This document shows positions 50,795-59,679 of a stretch of DNA of 64,000 nucleotides, one piece after another. Origin of the DNA: MAG-120531 sp041163765 (GTDB taxonomy: Bacteria; Bacteroidota; Bacteroidia; Flavobacteriales; Flavobacteriaceae); NCBI GenBank assembly GCA_041163765.1, contig JBEAQS010000098.1, positions 1 to 64,000 on the forward strand, in the 5' to 3' direction. The position numbers and the translations under genes are program-made. How positions within the stretch are numbered: position 1 is the stretch's first letter; the number at the start of each line of letters is the position of its first letter. The notes under the pieces are model-generated. The model did no database searches and had not been told where the DNA came from. It worked only from the letters and a program-made list of their open reading frames with translations.

Positions 50795-51424
50795 AAACTT
50801 TTTTATAAACGTCTGACGGTTGTGCACCTGTAGTTTTTGATACATGTTTCTCAAGTGAAACTTCACAAGTCCAGCGCTGATGTTCATTTCATCGACAATC
50901 TCTTGGGTAGTTCGCCCCAAAACCACCCACTGGGCCACTGTCTTTTCCTGCTCACTCAAGCTCTGAACGTCTGGCGTGTGTACTTTTCCCTGACCAAAAA
51001 ATTCCATCACCTTTCGGGCTATCTGTGGTCCCATAACTGCACCTCCTCGGGCAATTTCACGAATGGCCTCCCCCAACTGACTTAAATCATCTTGTTTGAG
51101 CATATACCCTACAGCGCCCGCCTTCAAGGCGTCAAAAAGATACTGGTCGTTTTCAAAAACAGTATACATCATCACTTCGATTTTGGGGTATTTCTGCTTG
51201 ATCAACCAACACGCCTCCACGCCATTAATATGAGGTAAGCCAATATCGCAAATCACCAGTTGGATGCGATTAAAATCTGCGTTGAGGAATAAATCTTCCG
51301 CGTCATATGCGGCATAAATCAATGCTACATCATCTTGCCGGTTAAAATATTCCACCAACACTTCTCGGATATCGGTCGTATCCTCTAAAATGGCCAATCC
51401 GATGAGTTTGTCTTTCTTTTGCAT
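50786..51424 (-). CDS. NarL/FixJ-type response regulator
   Basis: A 212-residue regulator: a receiver domain with the phosphoacceptor Asp60 (IQLVICDIGLPHINGVE), Thr/Tyr switch region MYTVFEND and Lys in AGAVGYMLKQD, then a LuxR-type helix-turn-helix (LSEQEKTVAQWVVLGRTTQEIVDEMNISAGLVKFHLRNMYQKL). It is made 9 bp downstream of the sensor kinase gene and is certainly its partner. Target genes are unknown. Confidence 0.92.
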   Translation of the reverse strand: MQKKDKLIGLAILEDTTDIREVLVEYFNRQDDVALIYAAYDAEDLFLNADFNRIQLVICDIGLPHINGVEACWLIKQKYPKIEVMMYTVFENDQYLFDALKAGAVGYMLKQDDLSQLGEAIREIARGGAVMGPQIARKVMEFFGQGKVHTPDVQSLSEQEKTVAQWVVLGRTTQEIVDEMNISAGLVKFHLRNMYQKLQVHNRQTFIKKFKK

Positions 51425-51433
51425 GACTCAAAT

Positions 51434-54319
51434 TCAATCAATGATAATATGGTAAGCCGAACGAACGTCTTCTTGTCGGTAGAAAAACTGCGCCTTCATT
51501 TTCTTGGCACGCATTTTTAAATTTTTCACTCCATTGCCCGCAAAGGAATGATCAAAATCAAAACCGGGTCCATCATCCGAATAGGTCCAAACGATTCGTC
51601 TCCTTTGTTCAAACTGTAGCTGACATAATACTCGGCTAGCAGAAGCGTGTTTCGCGGTGTTGTGCAGCATTTCTTTATACATCATCCACATATTCTGACG
51701 AATTAATTGAGGCATTCTACCATCTGGTACAGGACCTAAAACTTGAAAAGAAAATACCCATCCTTGAGTTCTAGCCACTTCTTGGCCATGTGCCTGCATC
51801 TTTTCTATCATCCCTTGCCAGTGATCGTGTTGTTGATCGATTGACCAAACTATGTCCGCCAGAGATTCTAAGCCTTTTTTACTGCTGGCTTTGATTTTGT
51901 CCATGATCTGAGGGGTTTTCTGAGGTACCATGCCAGCCAGTTGAGCCTGATTCATAATTCCACCCAGTAAGCTACCTATCTCATCGTGTAAATCTGCGGC
52001 TATTGCGGTGCGCAAACGCTCTTTATCTCTTTGAACCTTCCAGCGAAACCACAACAAAACCAAAACCACACTCATGCCTAAAAAAACCAACAGCACCCAA
52101 AAAATAGGGCGCTCCAATAATCTGGGAACTTTAATCACCTCAATGGTTTTATACACCGATGAACCCACCACAGCAATGTCCAATTGATACGTTCCTGCCG
52201 ATAAAAAAGTTAATTCAATATTTCCTTCATCCATCATGGGGGTCCAATCATCCAATATTCCGGGAATTCGATACCTCATTCCAGGCCTGGGAACATCTAA
52301 TGGGCCCAAAGCCCACCTAAGTTGGTTATACGTGTTCTCTGGAAGTATATGAATGGCAGAAAGATTTTGATAACCCAAACCAAATTCATTTCTAAGCGGT
52401 GTCGTTGGTCCTGATGTTTTCCATTCCGACAGTCGAACATCCAAGGTGTTTTGTCGCTCATAGGTACTCGGCAAAGGCAGTATGTGCCATCCACCGACAC
52501 CTCCAGCATACAACGAGTTGTCTACAGGATTGATAGCGTGCGAACCGTGATTGAACTCGATGGAGGCCCCTTTGGCACCATGCAAGCCGGAGTATATAGA
52601 TGGGCCGTCAAGTACAGAATAGCCTCGATCGGTCAAGGCAATCATTGATTTGCCCGATCGCTCTACACCAAAAACCTGATCGCTCACTAGTCCATCACTA
52701 GACTTCCAGGACGCCAACAAACGGCCTTGATGGTCGATAGCCACCAAACCCTGACTTTGGGTAGCTAACCATAGGGTGTCTTTGGACCAATAATGGTCAT
52801 AAACCATAGATTGACCTTGGGCTGGAAAAAGTTTTTTTGGGCCGTGTTCCGATGAAAAACTATACAGTCCCTGATGACTGCTATACGTGACGATACCCTC
52901 GTGAATTTCTATAGCTCTAACACGATTAAACTGGCTAAACCGTTTCCCCTCAAAGGTCAACGGCTTAACCTCTAGGGTGGTTAAATTTAAGGTCCACAAT
53001 CCGTCATACCCTCCCAAGTAAATGATCTCGGGCTGAGTATCGGATCGAGCCATCGCCATCAAATAAATTTCAGGATTCATAGGGGTACCTAACTTGCCTG
53101 AAAAGAACGGGGTAATCGTCTGGGTCCTTCGATCAAAAACATCCAAAACACCTCCTTCGTTTCCTATCAATAACCGATGCTCGTCCAGGGCCAACAAGGC
53201 ATAGACAATAGTGTATGTGGGAAATCGTTTGGGTACCCCTGTAGGATCAACATATACCGCCCCGGAATAACTTGCGTAAAAAAAATCTCCCTGAGGGAAG
53301 AAATGTATTCCTCGGGTGCTCTGATTTTCCAAGTCAGGAAAAGGTTGGTAAACCTTAGGTTGAACACCCCCTAGTGGGACCACATCAATTCCTTGGTCAT
53401 GCGCCACCAACACTTGGTCACGGTGGTACAAGACCCGATTAAAATCAGGTAATGTCTTGGATAATCGGTGATCATTCGGTCTATATAGCGATGCCTCATC
53501 AAATTGAATAACCCGATTAGGAGAAACTTGAACCCACTGGCCGGATTGATTTTGAGCGACCAATAACCTATCGTGTTCCATAAATTGATCTAGATGTCGC
53601 AGTTGGTTGTTTTGGAACTCAAAAAGCCCTCTTCCACCACCGTGAATCAAAAAACCTCCACGGCTTAGAGGAAAAAGCTGACCCTGTTCAAAATTGATCG
53701 ACTCGTGCCAAACCATTTTTGGGGCAGCATCGGGAAAATACTCCGCCCAATACCCCTGTTGAAAAGGAATAATCCAACTTTGTGCCCCATAAACAGGTGG
53801 ATTAAACAATCCAGTAGTTTGAGATACTCTGGGTACCAAATCAGCAACCACCTCAGAACGTCTACCCTGTACAAATAATAAATGACCTGTTTCAAACCCC
53901 AAAATCACTTGATCTTGTTCCGCTTCAATCCACAAAAATTGAGCTTGCGGAAAATCAGCGTAAAATTTTTCCAAGACTACGTGATACGTCCAATCCGATA
54001 AATCTATATAACCCAAACGGGTTTGTTCAGCGATATACACACGTCCATCAGACGTAGTAGCGATACCTAAAGGACCTTCTGGATGCCAACCAGAGATACT
54101 GTTACCCACATCAACCGCCGACAATCCATCAAAGCGATACACACGACCATTTCTGATCAACCATAAATATTCCTGATGGTCTATAGCCAAATCTTTTACC
54201 ACCCAAATGGCTCCATCATTGGATAGAGGCAATCGATAGGAAGCAATGCTCTGGGCATTGAGCACCCAAAAGAAGCAAATAAAAAAAGTAAGGAGAATTT
54301 GTTTTTTGAGGTTAGTCAT
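51434..54319 (-). CDS. Propeller-type sensor histidine kinase
   Basis: A protein of 961 residues from the ATG at 54319 (signal peptide ends near VLNAQ). The large periplasmic part has two-component-regulator propeller repeats (VYRFDGLS, LWLATQSQGLVAIDHQGR) followed by a Y_Y_Y-like beta domain. One membrane helix lies at about 735-757, then a HisKA_3 dimerisation domain with the phosphorylated His778 in DLHDEIGSLLGG, and a HATPase with EMLHNTAKHA (N box) and DDGPGF/GNGVKNLKMRA. Such kinases in Bacteroidota often sense envelope or carbohydrate signals, but the ligand here is unknown. Confidence 0.92.
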   Translation of the reverse strand: MTNLKKQILLTFFICFFWVLNAQSIASYRLPLSNDGAIWVVKDLAIDHQEYLWLIRNGRVYRFDGLSAVDVGNSISGWHPEGPLGIATTSDGRVYIAEQTRLGYIDLSDWTYHVVLEKFYADFPQAQFLWIEAEQDQVILGFETGHLLFVQGRRSEVVADLVPRVSQTTGLFNPPVYGAQSWIIPFQQGYWAEYFPDAAPKMVWHESINFEQGQLFPLSRGGFLIHGGGRGLFEFQNNQLRHLDQFMEHDRLLVAQNQSGQWVQVSPNRVIQFDEASLYRPNDHRLSKTLPDFNRVLYHRDQVLVAHDQGIDVVPLGGVQPKVYQPFPDLENQSTRGIHFFPQGDFFYASYSGAVYVDPTGVPKRFPTYTIVYALLALDEHRLLIGNEGGVLDVFDRRTQTITPFFSGKLGTPMNPEIYLMAMARSDTQPEIIYLGGYDGLWTLNLTTLEVKPLTFEGKRFSQFNRVRAIEIHEGIVTYSSHQGLYSFSSEHGPKKLFPAQGQSMVYDHYWSKDTLWLATQSQGLVAIDHQGRLLASWKSSDGLVSDQVFGVERSGKSMIALTDRGYSVLDGPSIYSGLHGAKGASIEFNHGSHAINPVDNSLYAGGVGGWHILPLPSTYERQNTLDVRLSEWKTSGPTTPLRNEFGLGYQNLSAIHILPENTYNQLRWALGPLDVPRPGMRYRIPGILDDWTPMMDEGNIELTFLSAGTYQLDIAVVGSSVYKTIEVIKVPRLLERPIFWVLLVFLGMSVVLVLLWFRWKVQRDKERLRTAIAADLHDEIGSLLGGIMNQAQLAGMVPQKTPQIMDKIKASSKKGLESLADIVWSIDQQHDHWQGMIEKMQAHGQEVARTQGWVFSFQVLGPVPDGRMPQLIRQNMWMMYKEMLHNTAKHASASRVLCQLQFEQRRRIVWTYSDDGPGFDFDHSFAGNGVKNLKMRAKKMKAQFFYRQEDVRSAYHIIID

Positions 54320-54394
54320 AAAGATAAAACTACCTCTTTCATCCATGAGGAGGATTATTATTCGATGATCGGTAAAATTAAATCGACCAAATGT

Positions 54395-55051
54395 CTACAA
54401 GGCCAACACTAACAATTCATTTCGCCTCAATTGAATTTTCCCCTCATTTTCCAGCTTCTTCAGCAGCCTGGAGACCACAACTCGTGACGTATTTAAATCC
54501 TTGGCTATTTCATGGTGGGTTGTTTTAAGCGTGTCGTTACCCGCTACCATGGCTTTGTCCTGTAAGTATTTGAGCAGCCGTTCATCCATACGCATAAACG
54601 CCAGAGTGTCCACCGTATCCAATAGCTCCACCATACGCATGTGGTAACTCTCCACAATAAACTGTTGCCATGTGGGGTAATTTGCCATCCATAGGGTCAT
54701 ATATTTTACCGGGATCATGATTAATTCAACATCTGATTCAGCTACCGTTCTAACCTGGCTTTTATGGGAGCCCAAACAACAGCTAAATGACATGGCGCAC
54801 GTATCCCCTTTTTCGATGAAATAGAGCACTAACTCATTACCCTCTTTGTCCTCGCGTAGCACTTTAATGGCTCCTGACAGCAAAAGGGGCATAAACTTTA
54901 GTGTGTCTCCTATATCCATCAGCTCTGTTCCCTCTTGGGCTGTTTTATAGGTGCCCACCTGAAGTACCTCTTCTAACAAGGCAGGCTCTAGCAAAAAACC
55001 GTATTGCTGCTGAAGCAAATCAATTACATATGGATCAGTTATTTGTGACAT
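54395..55051 (-). CDS. Crp/Fnr family transcriptional regulator
   Basis: A 218-residue regulator with an N-terminal cyclic-nucleotide-binding-like domain and a C-terminal winged helix-turn-helix (TTHHEIAKDLNTSRVVVSRLLKKLENEGKIQL). The sensor half contains a cysteine cluster, C85 and C91-C92 (TCAMSFSCCLG), in the beta-roll where cAMP would bind in Crp; cAMP-binding arginine/serine residues are not conserved. It may therefore sense metal, redox or NO rather than cAMP. It is upstream of the two-component genes with a gap of 75 bp. Confidence 0.9.
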   Translation of the reverse strand: MSQITDPYVIDLLQQQYGFLLEPALLEEVLQVGTYKTAQEGTELMDIGDTLKFMPLLLSGAIKVLREDKEGNELVLYFIEKGDTCAMSFSCCLGSHKSQVRTVAESDVELIMIPVKYMTLWMANYPTWQQFIVESYHMRMVELLDTVDTLAFMRMDERLLKYLQDKAMVAGNDTLKTTHHEIAKDLNTSRVVVSRLLKKLENEGKIQLRRNELLVLAL

Positions 55052-55108
55052 AGTTCATGTATAAAGCAGCAAAATAGATCATTTTAGGCAACAGGTCAAG
55101 GATTCTAC

Positions 55109-56347
55109 TCACTTAAACTGTACGGTACGTATCGGATGGATCGAGGCCACTACGCGAGCTGGAACGAGTAGCAGTAAAACACTACCTGCTAAAACCACCG
55201 CGTTTAATAGCAGCCATGAGTAAATATCCAAGGATACAGGAACATAATTGATGTAATAATCCTGGGGGTTGGGAAATTCAATCCACCTCCAATAATACTG
55301 AGTCCCCAAAAAAATAAGCCCTAAAACATTACCCCAAAACATTCCTTTAAACACCAATCCACTGGCATTGTAGAGAAAAATACGCTGAATATCTCTGTTG
55401 GTTGCCCCCAAGGTTTTCAATACACCTATGGTTGAAGTACGATCCAGAATGATAACCAACAAAGCCGTAACCATATTTAGCCCCCCTACCAACAACATAA
55501 TCGACACCACTAGAGCAATATTAAAATCAAACAAATCAATCCATTCAAATATAGCGCTAAACCGTTGCTTGATACTGCGGACATCCCAATCTGAGGGCGT
55601 GGCATCGTAGGCGTTAAAGGCAATTTCATCCAGGTCATCAAAGGAACTTACTTTGAGCTCTAGCTGACCTACTTCATCTGGAGACCAACCGTTTAACTGA
55701 CGCAAAGTAGCTATATCCATCCAAAGGTACTGGGCATCTAAGCTTTCAAATCCACTTTCATAAATACCCACCACATCAAATTTGCGCTGGCTGGGTATTC
55801 CCTGGGAGGTGTGATTGATAAAAAAACCGCGACACTCATCCCCTACGTTGAGTTGAAGTTTCTGAGCCAGTGTTTTCGACAGTAAAATCTCGGTATTTTG
55901 TGGCTTTCCCCACTGGGGCAATCTTCCGCTGATCAATAAGCTGCGCAACGGTGCCGTATCGTAGTCTATGCCAATGCCTTTAGCGATAAACCCCTCAAAG
56001 GTGTCTTCAGTGCGAATTAATCCCGCTTTTTGAATCACTCCCTGAACCTGTTGAACCCCAGGCAGTTTAGCTAGTCTATCTTTTTGTGCTGTATCTACCC
56101 TTAATGGTTTTAAATGAACTTGAGATTGGTTGTGATCCATGTGAATCACTTGAATATGGCCTTCAAAAGCAGCAATTTTATCGCGAATAACCATTTTCAA
56201 TCCACGACCTGTACCCATAGCCACCAACATCATAACCATGCCTAGGGCAATCGCGCCGATAGCGATTTGAATGATTGGCGCAGAAGCCTTACTTTTATCT
56301 GAGGTACCCAAGCGCAGGCGCCTAGCAATAAACAAACTAAAATTCAA
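55109..56347 (-). CDS. ABC transporter permease, LolC/E-FtsX family
   Basis: A 412-residue inner-membrane permease with one N-terminal helix (PIIQIAIGAIALGMVMMLVAMGTG), a MacB-like periplasmic domain of about 240 residues, and three C-terminal helices. It belongs to the LolC/E-type lipoprotein-releasing family that works with a LolD ATPase (not in the window). The start is TTG at 56347, giving the family N-terminus (M)NFSLFIARRL; no ATG is near. This TTG and the NamZ-like gene ATG share base 56347 on opposite strands. Confidence 0.86.
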   Translation of the reverse strand: MNFSLFIARRLRLGTSDKSKASAPIIQIAIGAIALGMVMMLVAMGTGRGLKMVIRDKIAAFEGHIQVIHMDHNQSQVHLKPLRVDTAQKDRLAKLPGVQQVQGVIQKAGLIRTEDTFEGFIAKGIGIDYDTAPLRSLLISGRLPQWGKPQNTEILLSKTLAQKLQLNVGDECRGFFINHTSQGIPSQRKFDVVGIYESGFESLDAQYLWMDIATLRQLNGWSPDEVGQLELKVSSFDDLDEIAFNAYDATPSDWDVRSIKQRFSAIFEWIDLFDFNIALVVSIMLLVGGLNMVTALLVIILDRTSTIGVLKTLGATNRDIQRIFLYNASGLVFKGMFWGNVLGLIFLGTQYYWRWIEFPNPQDYYINYVPVSLDIYSWLLLNAVVLAGSVLLLLVPARVVASIHPIRTVQFK

Positions 56348-57585
56348 TGAGAACTGGGTTGATTCACGTCAAAAATACCATTTTATCGCTTGTTGTGGCT
56401 TTGTGTTTCGGCAATATTAGCCTTCAAGCCCAAACCAAATCACCACAACCCGTGGTTGGAGCGGCTCAATTATCGAGTTATCTAGGGAAATTAAAACAGA
56501 AAAATATAGCGATTGTTGCCAACCAAACCTCAGTCATAGCTGGCAAACACGGATATACGCACCTGGTAGACACCTTGAACCATCTCGGTGTTTCGGTGGT
56601 TAAGGTATTTGCCCCAGAACACGGGTTCCGAGGAAGTCAAGACGCCGGAGCGGATGTGTTGGACGATAAAGATCCGAAAACAGGTATTCCCTTAATTTCT
56701 CTACACGGAGTCAATCGCAAACCAAAACCAGCACATTTAGACGGGGTAGACCTTGTTGTTTTTGACATTCAAGATGTTGGTGTGCGTTTTTACACCTACA
56801 TCGCAACACTTCAGTTGGTGATGCAAGCCTGCGCGGAACAAGGAGTCCCAATATTGGTTCTGGACAGACCTAATCCAAATGCTCACTTGATTGATGGACC
56901 AGTGATGGAATGGGAAAACAAAAGTTTTTTAGGCATGACACCCATTCCATTGCTCTACGGAATGACTATCGGCGAATACGCCCTAATGTTAGCGGATCAG
57001 CCGAGTTGGCTATGGGAAACCTATGGACCTGCAGGAGGCAGCATTGGCCCTAAAGTCCAGATCGAAGTTGTTCCTGTAGCTCACTATACACACTATACCC
57101 CTTATGAGTTATCGATACCTCCTTCACCTAATCTAAGAGAATCCCAAGCAGTGGCGCTCTACCCAAGTCTGGGTTTATTTGAAGGCACTACATGGAATGC
57201 AGGCCGGGGAACAGAACGACCGTTCACGCAAGTGGGTAGCCCCATGGGTGATCCTAAACACTTCAAACACACGTATACACCGGTAGCTCGACCAGGGGCC
57301 ACAGACCCGAAACACAAGAACAAATTATGCTATGGATTAGACCTCAGCGGGGTGACTGACATCCAAGGGATAAGACTGAACTGGTTGATCGAGGCCTACC
57401 AAAACAGCTCAGATAAAAGTCAGTTTTTCTTGGATCCTGGCTTTAAAAAGCATGCGGGTAATTCTGTGCTTCAACAACAGATTGAATCTGGGATGAGCGA
57501 GCAAAACATCAAGAAAACTTGGCAGCGAGGTTTAGCTGAATTCAAGCGGATACGCCAGAACTACTTGTTGTACCCTGAGCAATAA
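56347..57585 (+). CDS. DUF1343 / NamZ-like exo-N-acetylmuramidase (secreted)
   Basis: A 412-residue DUF1343 protein, the family of NamZ, an exo-beta-N-acetylmuramidase that trims terminal MurNAc from peptidoglycan fragments. It has an N-terminal signal peptide (TILSLVVALCFGNISLQAQ), then the conserved KNIAIVANQTSVI, VFAPEHGFRG, FDIQDVGVRFYTYIATLQ and LDRPNPN stretches and the late SPNLRESQAVALYPSLGLFEGTTWNAGRGT. A peptidoglycan-recycling role fits the M23 peptidase and DUF368 genes elsewhere. It is convergent and abutting with the sterol desaturase gene. Confidence 0.9.
   Translation: MRTGLIHVKNTILSLVVALCFGNISLQAQTKSPQPVVGAAQLSSYLGKLKQKNIAIVANQTSVIAGKHGYTHLVDTLNHLGVSVVKVFAPEHGFRGSQDAGADVLDDKDPKTGIPLISLHGVNRKPKPAHLDGVDLVVFDIQDVGVRFYTYIATLQLVMQACAEQGVPILVLDRPNPNAHLIDGPVMEWENKSFLGMTPIPLLYGMTIGEYALMLADQPSWLWETYGPAGGSIGPKVQIEVVPVAHYTHYTPYELSIPPSPNLRESQAVALYPSLGLFEGTTWNAGRGTERPFTQVGSPMGDPKHFKHTYTPVARPGATDPKHKNKLCYGLDLSGVTDIQGIRLNWLIEAYQNSSDKSQFFLDPGFKKHAGNSVLQQQIESGMSEQNIKKTWQRGLAEFKRIRQNYLLYPEQ
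56370..56377 (-). promoter_or_regulatory. -7 box of the LolC/E-type permease, inside the DUF1343 signal peptide
   Basis: TATTTTTG on the minus strand, full TAnnTTTG match, 22 nt before the TTG start. It lies within the coding sequence of the divergent gene. Confidence 0.5.
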
Positions 57586-58413
57586 TCATTTTTGAGGAGG
57601 GCTTTTATACGGTTTAAAAGCCAAGGCCAACAAATATTTTAGACGACTGTTTTGTTCGGCATCTGGATAAGTGTCCACACCAAAAACTACGCGGTCAGCT
57701 GGAAGGTATTGGTAGGTGCCAAAAACACGGTCCCAGAGAGAAAAAATATTTCCGTAATTGGCATCCGTATAGGGCAGCTGGTGGTGGTGGTGGATTTGGT
57801 GCATATTGGGGGTAACCACAACCCACTGAAGCCACTGATTCACCCAATGGGGCAATAAAATATTGGCGTGGTTAAATTGAGACAGCACCACAGAAAGGCT
57901 TTGATAAAGCATGATCACACCCACGGAAGCACCGGTAACCCATACAGCCAGCAAGGTAAATCCAAAACGCACAACACTTTCCATCGGATGGTGTCTATTG
58001 GCCGTGGTGGTATCCACTTCGTGATCCGTATGGTGGATTAAATGAAATCCCCAAAGCACTTTTACTTTATGCTCAGACCAATGAGCAAAATAGGCCCCAA
58101 TCAAATCGAGTAAGGCCACCCCAACCACTACCTGAGCCCAAAAAGGGATGCCGGTCAGCCAGTGAAGCAGGCCCCATTGGTGGATTTGTGTCCAGTCACT
58201 AAGCCATAATAGGAGTCCCGCTAGAGAAAAATTAACCAGAATAGTCGTGGCTGTGAAAAAGAAATTCAGTCCAGCGTGTTTGGTTTTTTTATAATGCATC
58301 AATCGCCCAGGCAGACCGCTTTCAAGCATCCAAAAAAAGGCGATTCCCCCAACCAGTATAGCACTTCTGTGCCACGTGGGGATAGTTTCGAAATAATTGA
58401 TCAAATACTCCAT
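57586..58413 (-). CDS. Sterol desaturase / fatty acid hydroxylase family protein
   Basis: A 275-residue membrane di-iron enzyme. The histidine boxes HWSEHKVKVLWGFHLIHHTDHEVDTTTANRHHPME and HQIHHHHQLPYTDANYG are intact and supply the metal ligands. Members desaturate or hydroxylate lipids such as fatty acids, carotenoids and sterols; bacterial substrate is not predictable. It has four or five membrane helices and a Pro/Lys C-terminal tail. Monocistronic. Confidence 0.88.
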   Translation of the reverse strand: MEYLINYFETIPTWHRSAILVGGIAFFWMLESGLPGRLMHYKKTKHAGLNFFFTATTILVNFSLAGLLLWLSDWTQIHQWGLLHWLTGIPFWAQVVVGVALLDLIGAYFAHWSEHKVKVLWGFHLIHHTDHEVDTTTANRHHPMESVVRFGFTLLAVWVTGASVGVIMLYQSLSVVLSQFNHANILLPHWVNQWLQWVVVTPNMHQIHHHHQLPYTDANYGNIFSLWDRVFGTYQYLPADRVVFGVDTYPDAEQNSRLKYLLALAFKPYKSPPQK

Positions 58414-58445
58414 AGCGTACAGATGTCCTTTACAAAGGAAATATA

Positions 58446-58937
58446 CTACTTTATTTCTTTTTTCATCTGCTCGACCACCTCAAAAGCTGCGGGGCAAATA
58501 GCGGTGTTTTTCAGTGTGATTTCTGCGATTTGATAAATCTTAGGTCGATCTGTATGGGGATATTCCGCACAGGCTTTAGGCCGCACCTCATATATTGCGC
58601 ACTTATTATCCCCTGCTAAAAAGGGACAAGGAAGTTGCTGCAATACCTGGTCTCCATCCTCATCCACGCGAAGATAGGTTTCGATGAATTTCTGTGGGGT
58701 AAGTCTCAAATGTTTAGCGATGCGGACAATATCCTTGTCTGTATACAAGGGACCCGTGGTGGTGCAACATTGCGCGCAATCTAAACAATCGATACGTTTA
58801 AACACCTCGTGATGTATGCGCAAGACTTGTTGGTCAAGCTTTTTCGGGGGACGTTTTTTGAGTTGTTGAAAAAACTGCCTATTCTCTTTGAGGCGTTGCG
58901 CAGCCCATGAAGGAAGCTTGTTGAGCCACTCTTCCAC
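58446..58937 (-). CDS. YkgJ-family cysteine-cluster protein
   Basis: A protein of 163 residues from the GTG at 58937, which follows the queE stop by one base and gives (M)EEWLNKLPSWAAQRLKENRQFF, the usual start of flavobacterial members. The ATG-headed extension to 59012 lies inside queE and has no homology. The metal-binding cysteines are C-x2-C-x2-CC (CLDCAQCC), CPFLAGDNKC and RPKACAEYP, expected to hold an Fe-S cluster or zinc. Function unknown. Same strand and nearly overlapping with queE, so probably one transcript. Confidence 0.85.
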   Translation of the reverse strand: MEEWLNKLPSWAAQRLKENRQFFQQLKKRPPKKLDQQVLRIHHEVFKRIDCLDCAQCCTTTGPLYTDKDIVRIAKHLRLTPQKFIETYLRVDEDGDQVLQQLPCPFLAGDNKCAIYEVRPKACAEYPHTDRPKIYQIAEITLKNTAICPAAFEVVEQMKKEIK

Positions 58938-58938
58938 C

Positions 58939-59565
58939 TTAAGGAATGTTGAGGTATTTATGGGTCTGAATGGACACCTTCCACTTTGGGTGAGCCATGA
59001 CATAATCGACAATGAGCGGCATCACCTTTTCGCGAACACTCCACTCAGGTTGTAGGTATAAGTGGCACTCTGAATTTACCTTTTGCGCCTGCTCCTCGGC
59101 CCAAATCAAATCGTGTTTGTTGTACACAATTACCTTGAGTTCATCGGCTATAGAATAAGCTTCAGCTAGGGGTGCCTTATTTTTTTTTGGAGATAAGCAG
59201 ACCCAATCCCAATGACCGGAGAAAGGATAGGCCCCAGATGTTTCAATGTGGATGGCCAATCCATTCTTTTTCAATGCTTCGGTGAGCGGTCCCATGGGCC
59301 ATGTCAAGGGCTCACCACCAGTCACCACAATAGTCTGGTACGGCTTAGCTGCTGCTACTATTTCATCTACCCAAGTAGCTGGGTGCCGTTGGGGATCCCA
59401 ACTTTCTTTGACGTCACACCAATGACAACCAACATCACACCCTCCTACCCTGATAAAATAGGCCGCTTTTCCTTGATGAAAACCCTCACCTTGGATGGTG
59501 TAAAAGGCTTCCATGAGTGGAAGGGCCACTCCTTTATCGACAAACGAAGGTTCGATTGAATTCAT
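58939..59565 (-). CDS. queE: 7-carboxy-7-deazaguanine synthase
   Basis: A 208-residue radical-SAM enzyme that contracts carboxy-tetrahydropterin to CDG in the queuosine pathway. The cluster cysteines are C43-x3-C47-x2-C50 (GGCDVGCHWCDVKESW), with the GGEPL motif following. It begins PLMEAFYTIQGEGFHQGK, the family N-terminus; the ATG at 59565 adds 17 residues before it and is 4 nt behind the promoter box. ATG at 59514 or GTG at 59529 would also be possible. tgt at 25952 uses the end product. Confidence 0.93.
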   Translation of the reverse strand: MNSIEPSFVDKGVALPLMEAFYTIQGEGFHQGKAAYFIRVGGCDVGCHWCDVKESWDPQRHPATWVDEIVAAAKPYQTIVVTGGEPLTWPMGPLTEALKKNGLAIHIETSGAYPFSGHWDWVCLSPKKNKAPLAEAYSIADELKVIVYNKHDLIWAEEQAQKVNSECHLYLQPEWSVREKVMPLIVDYVMAHPKWKVSIQTHKYLNIP

Positions 59566-59569
59566 GGGG

Positions 59570-59577
59570 CAAATATA
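59570..59577 (-). promoter_or_regulatory. -7 box of queE, predicted leaderless start
   Basis: TATATTTG on the minus strand, full TAnnTTTG match, ending 4 nt before the ATG at 59565. Confidence 0.6.
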
Positions 59578-59679
59578 ACCTTTTGGTCCGCAAAGGACTA
59601 GTAAAAATACACCCTGATTTCCCGGTTATTTGCCGGTGATTTCTACAAATTGGTTACATTCGCAACAGAGAATTTATCT

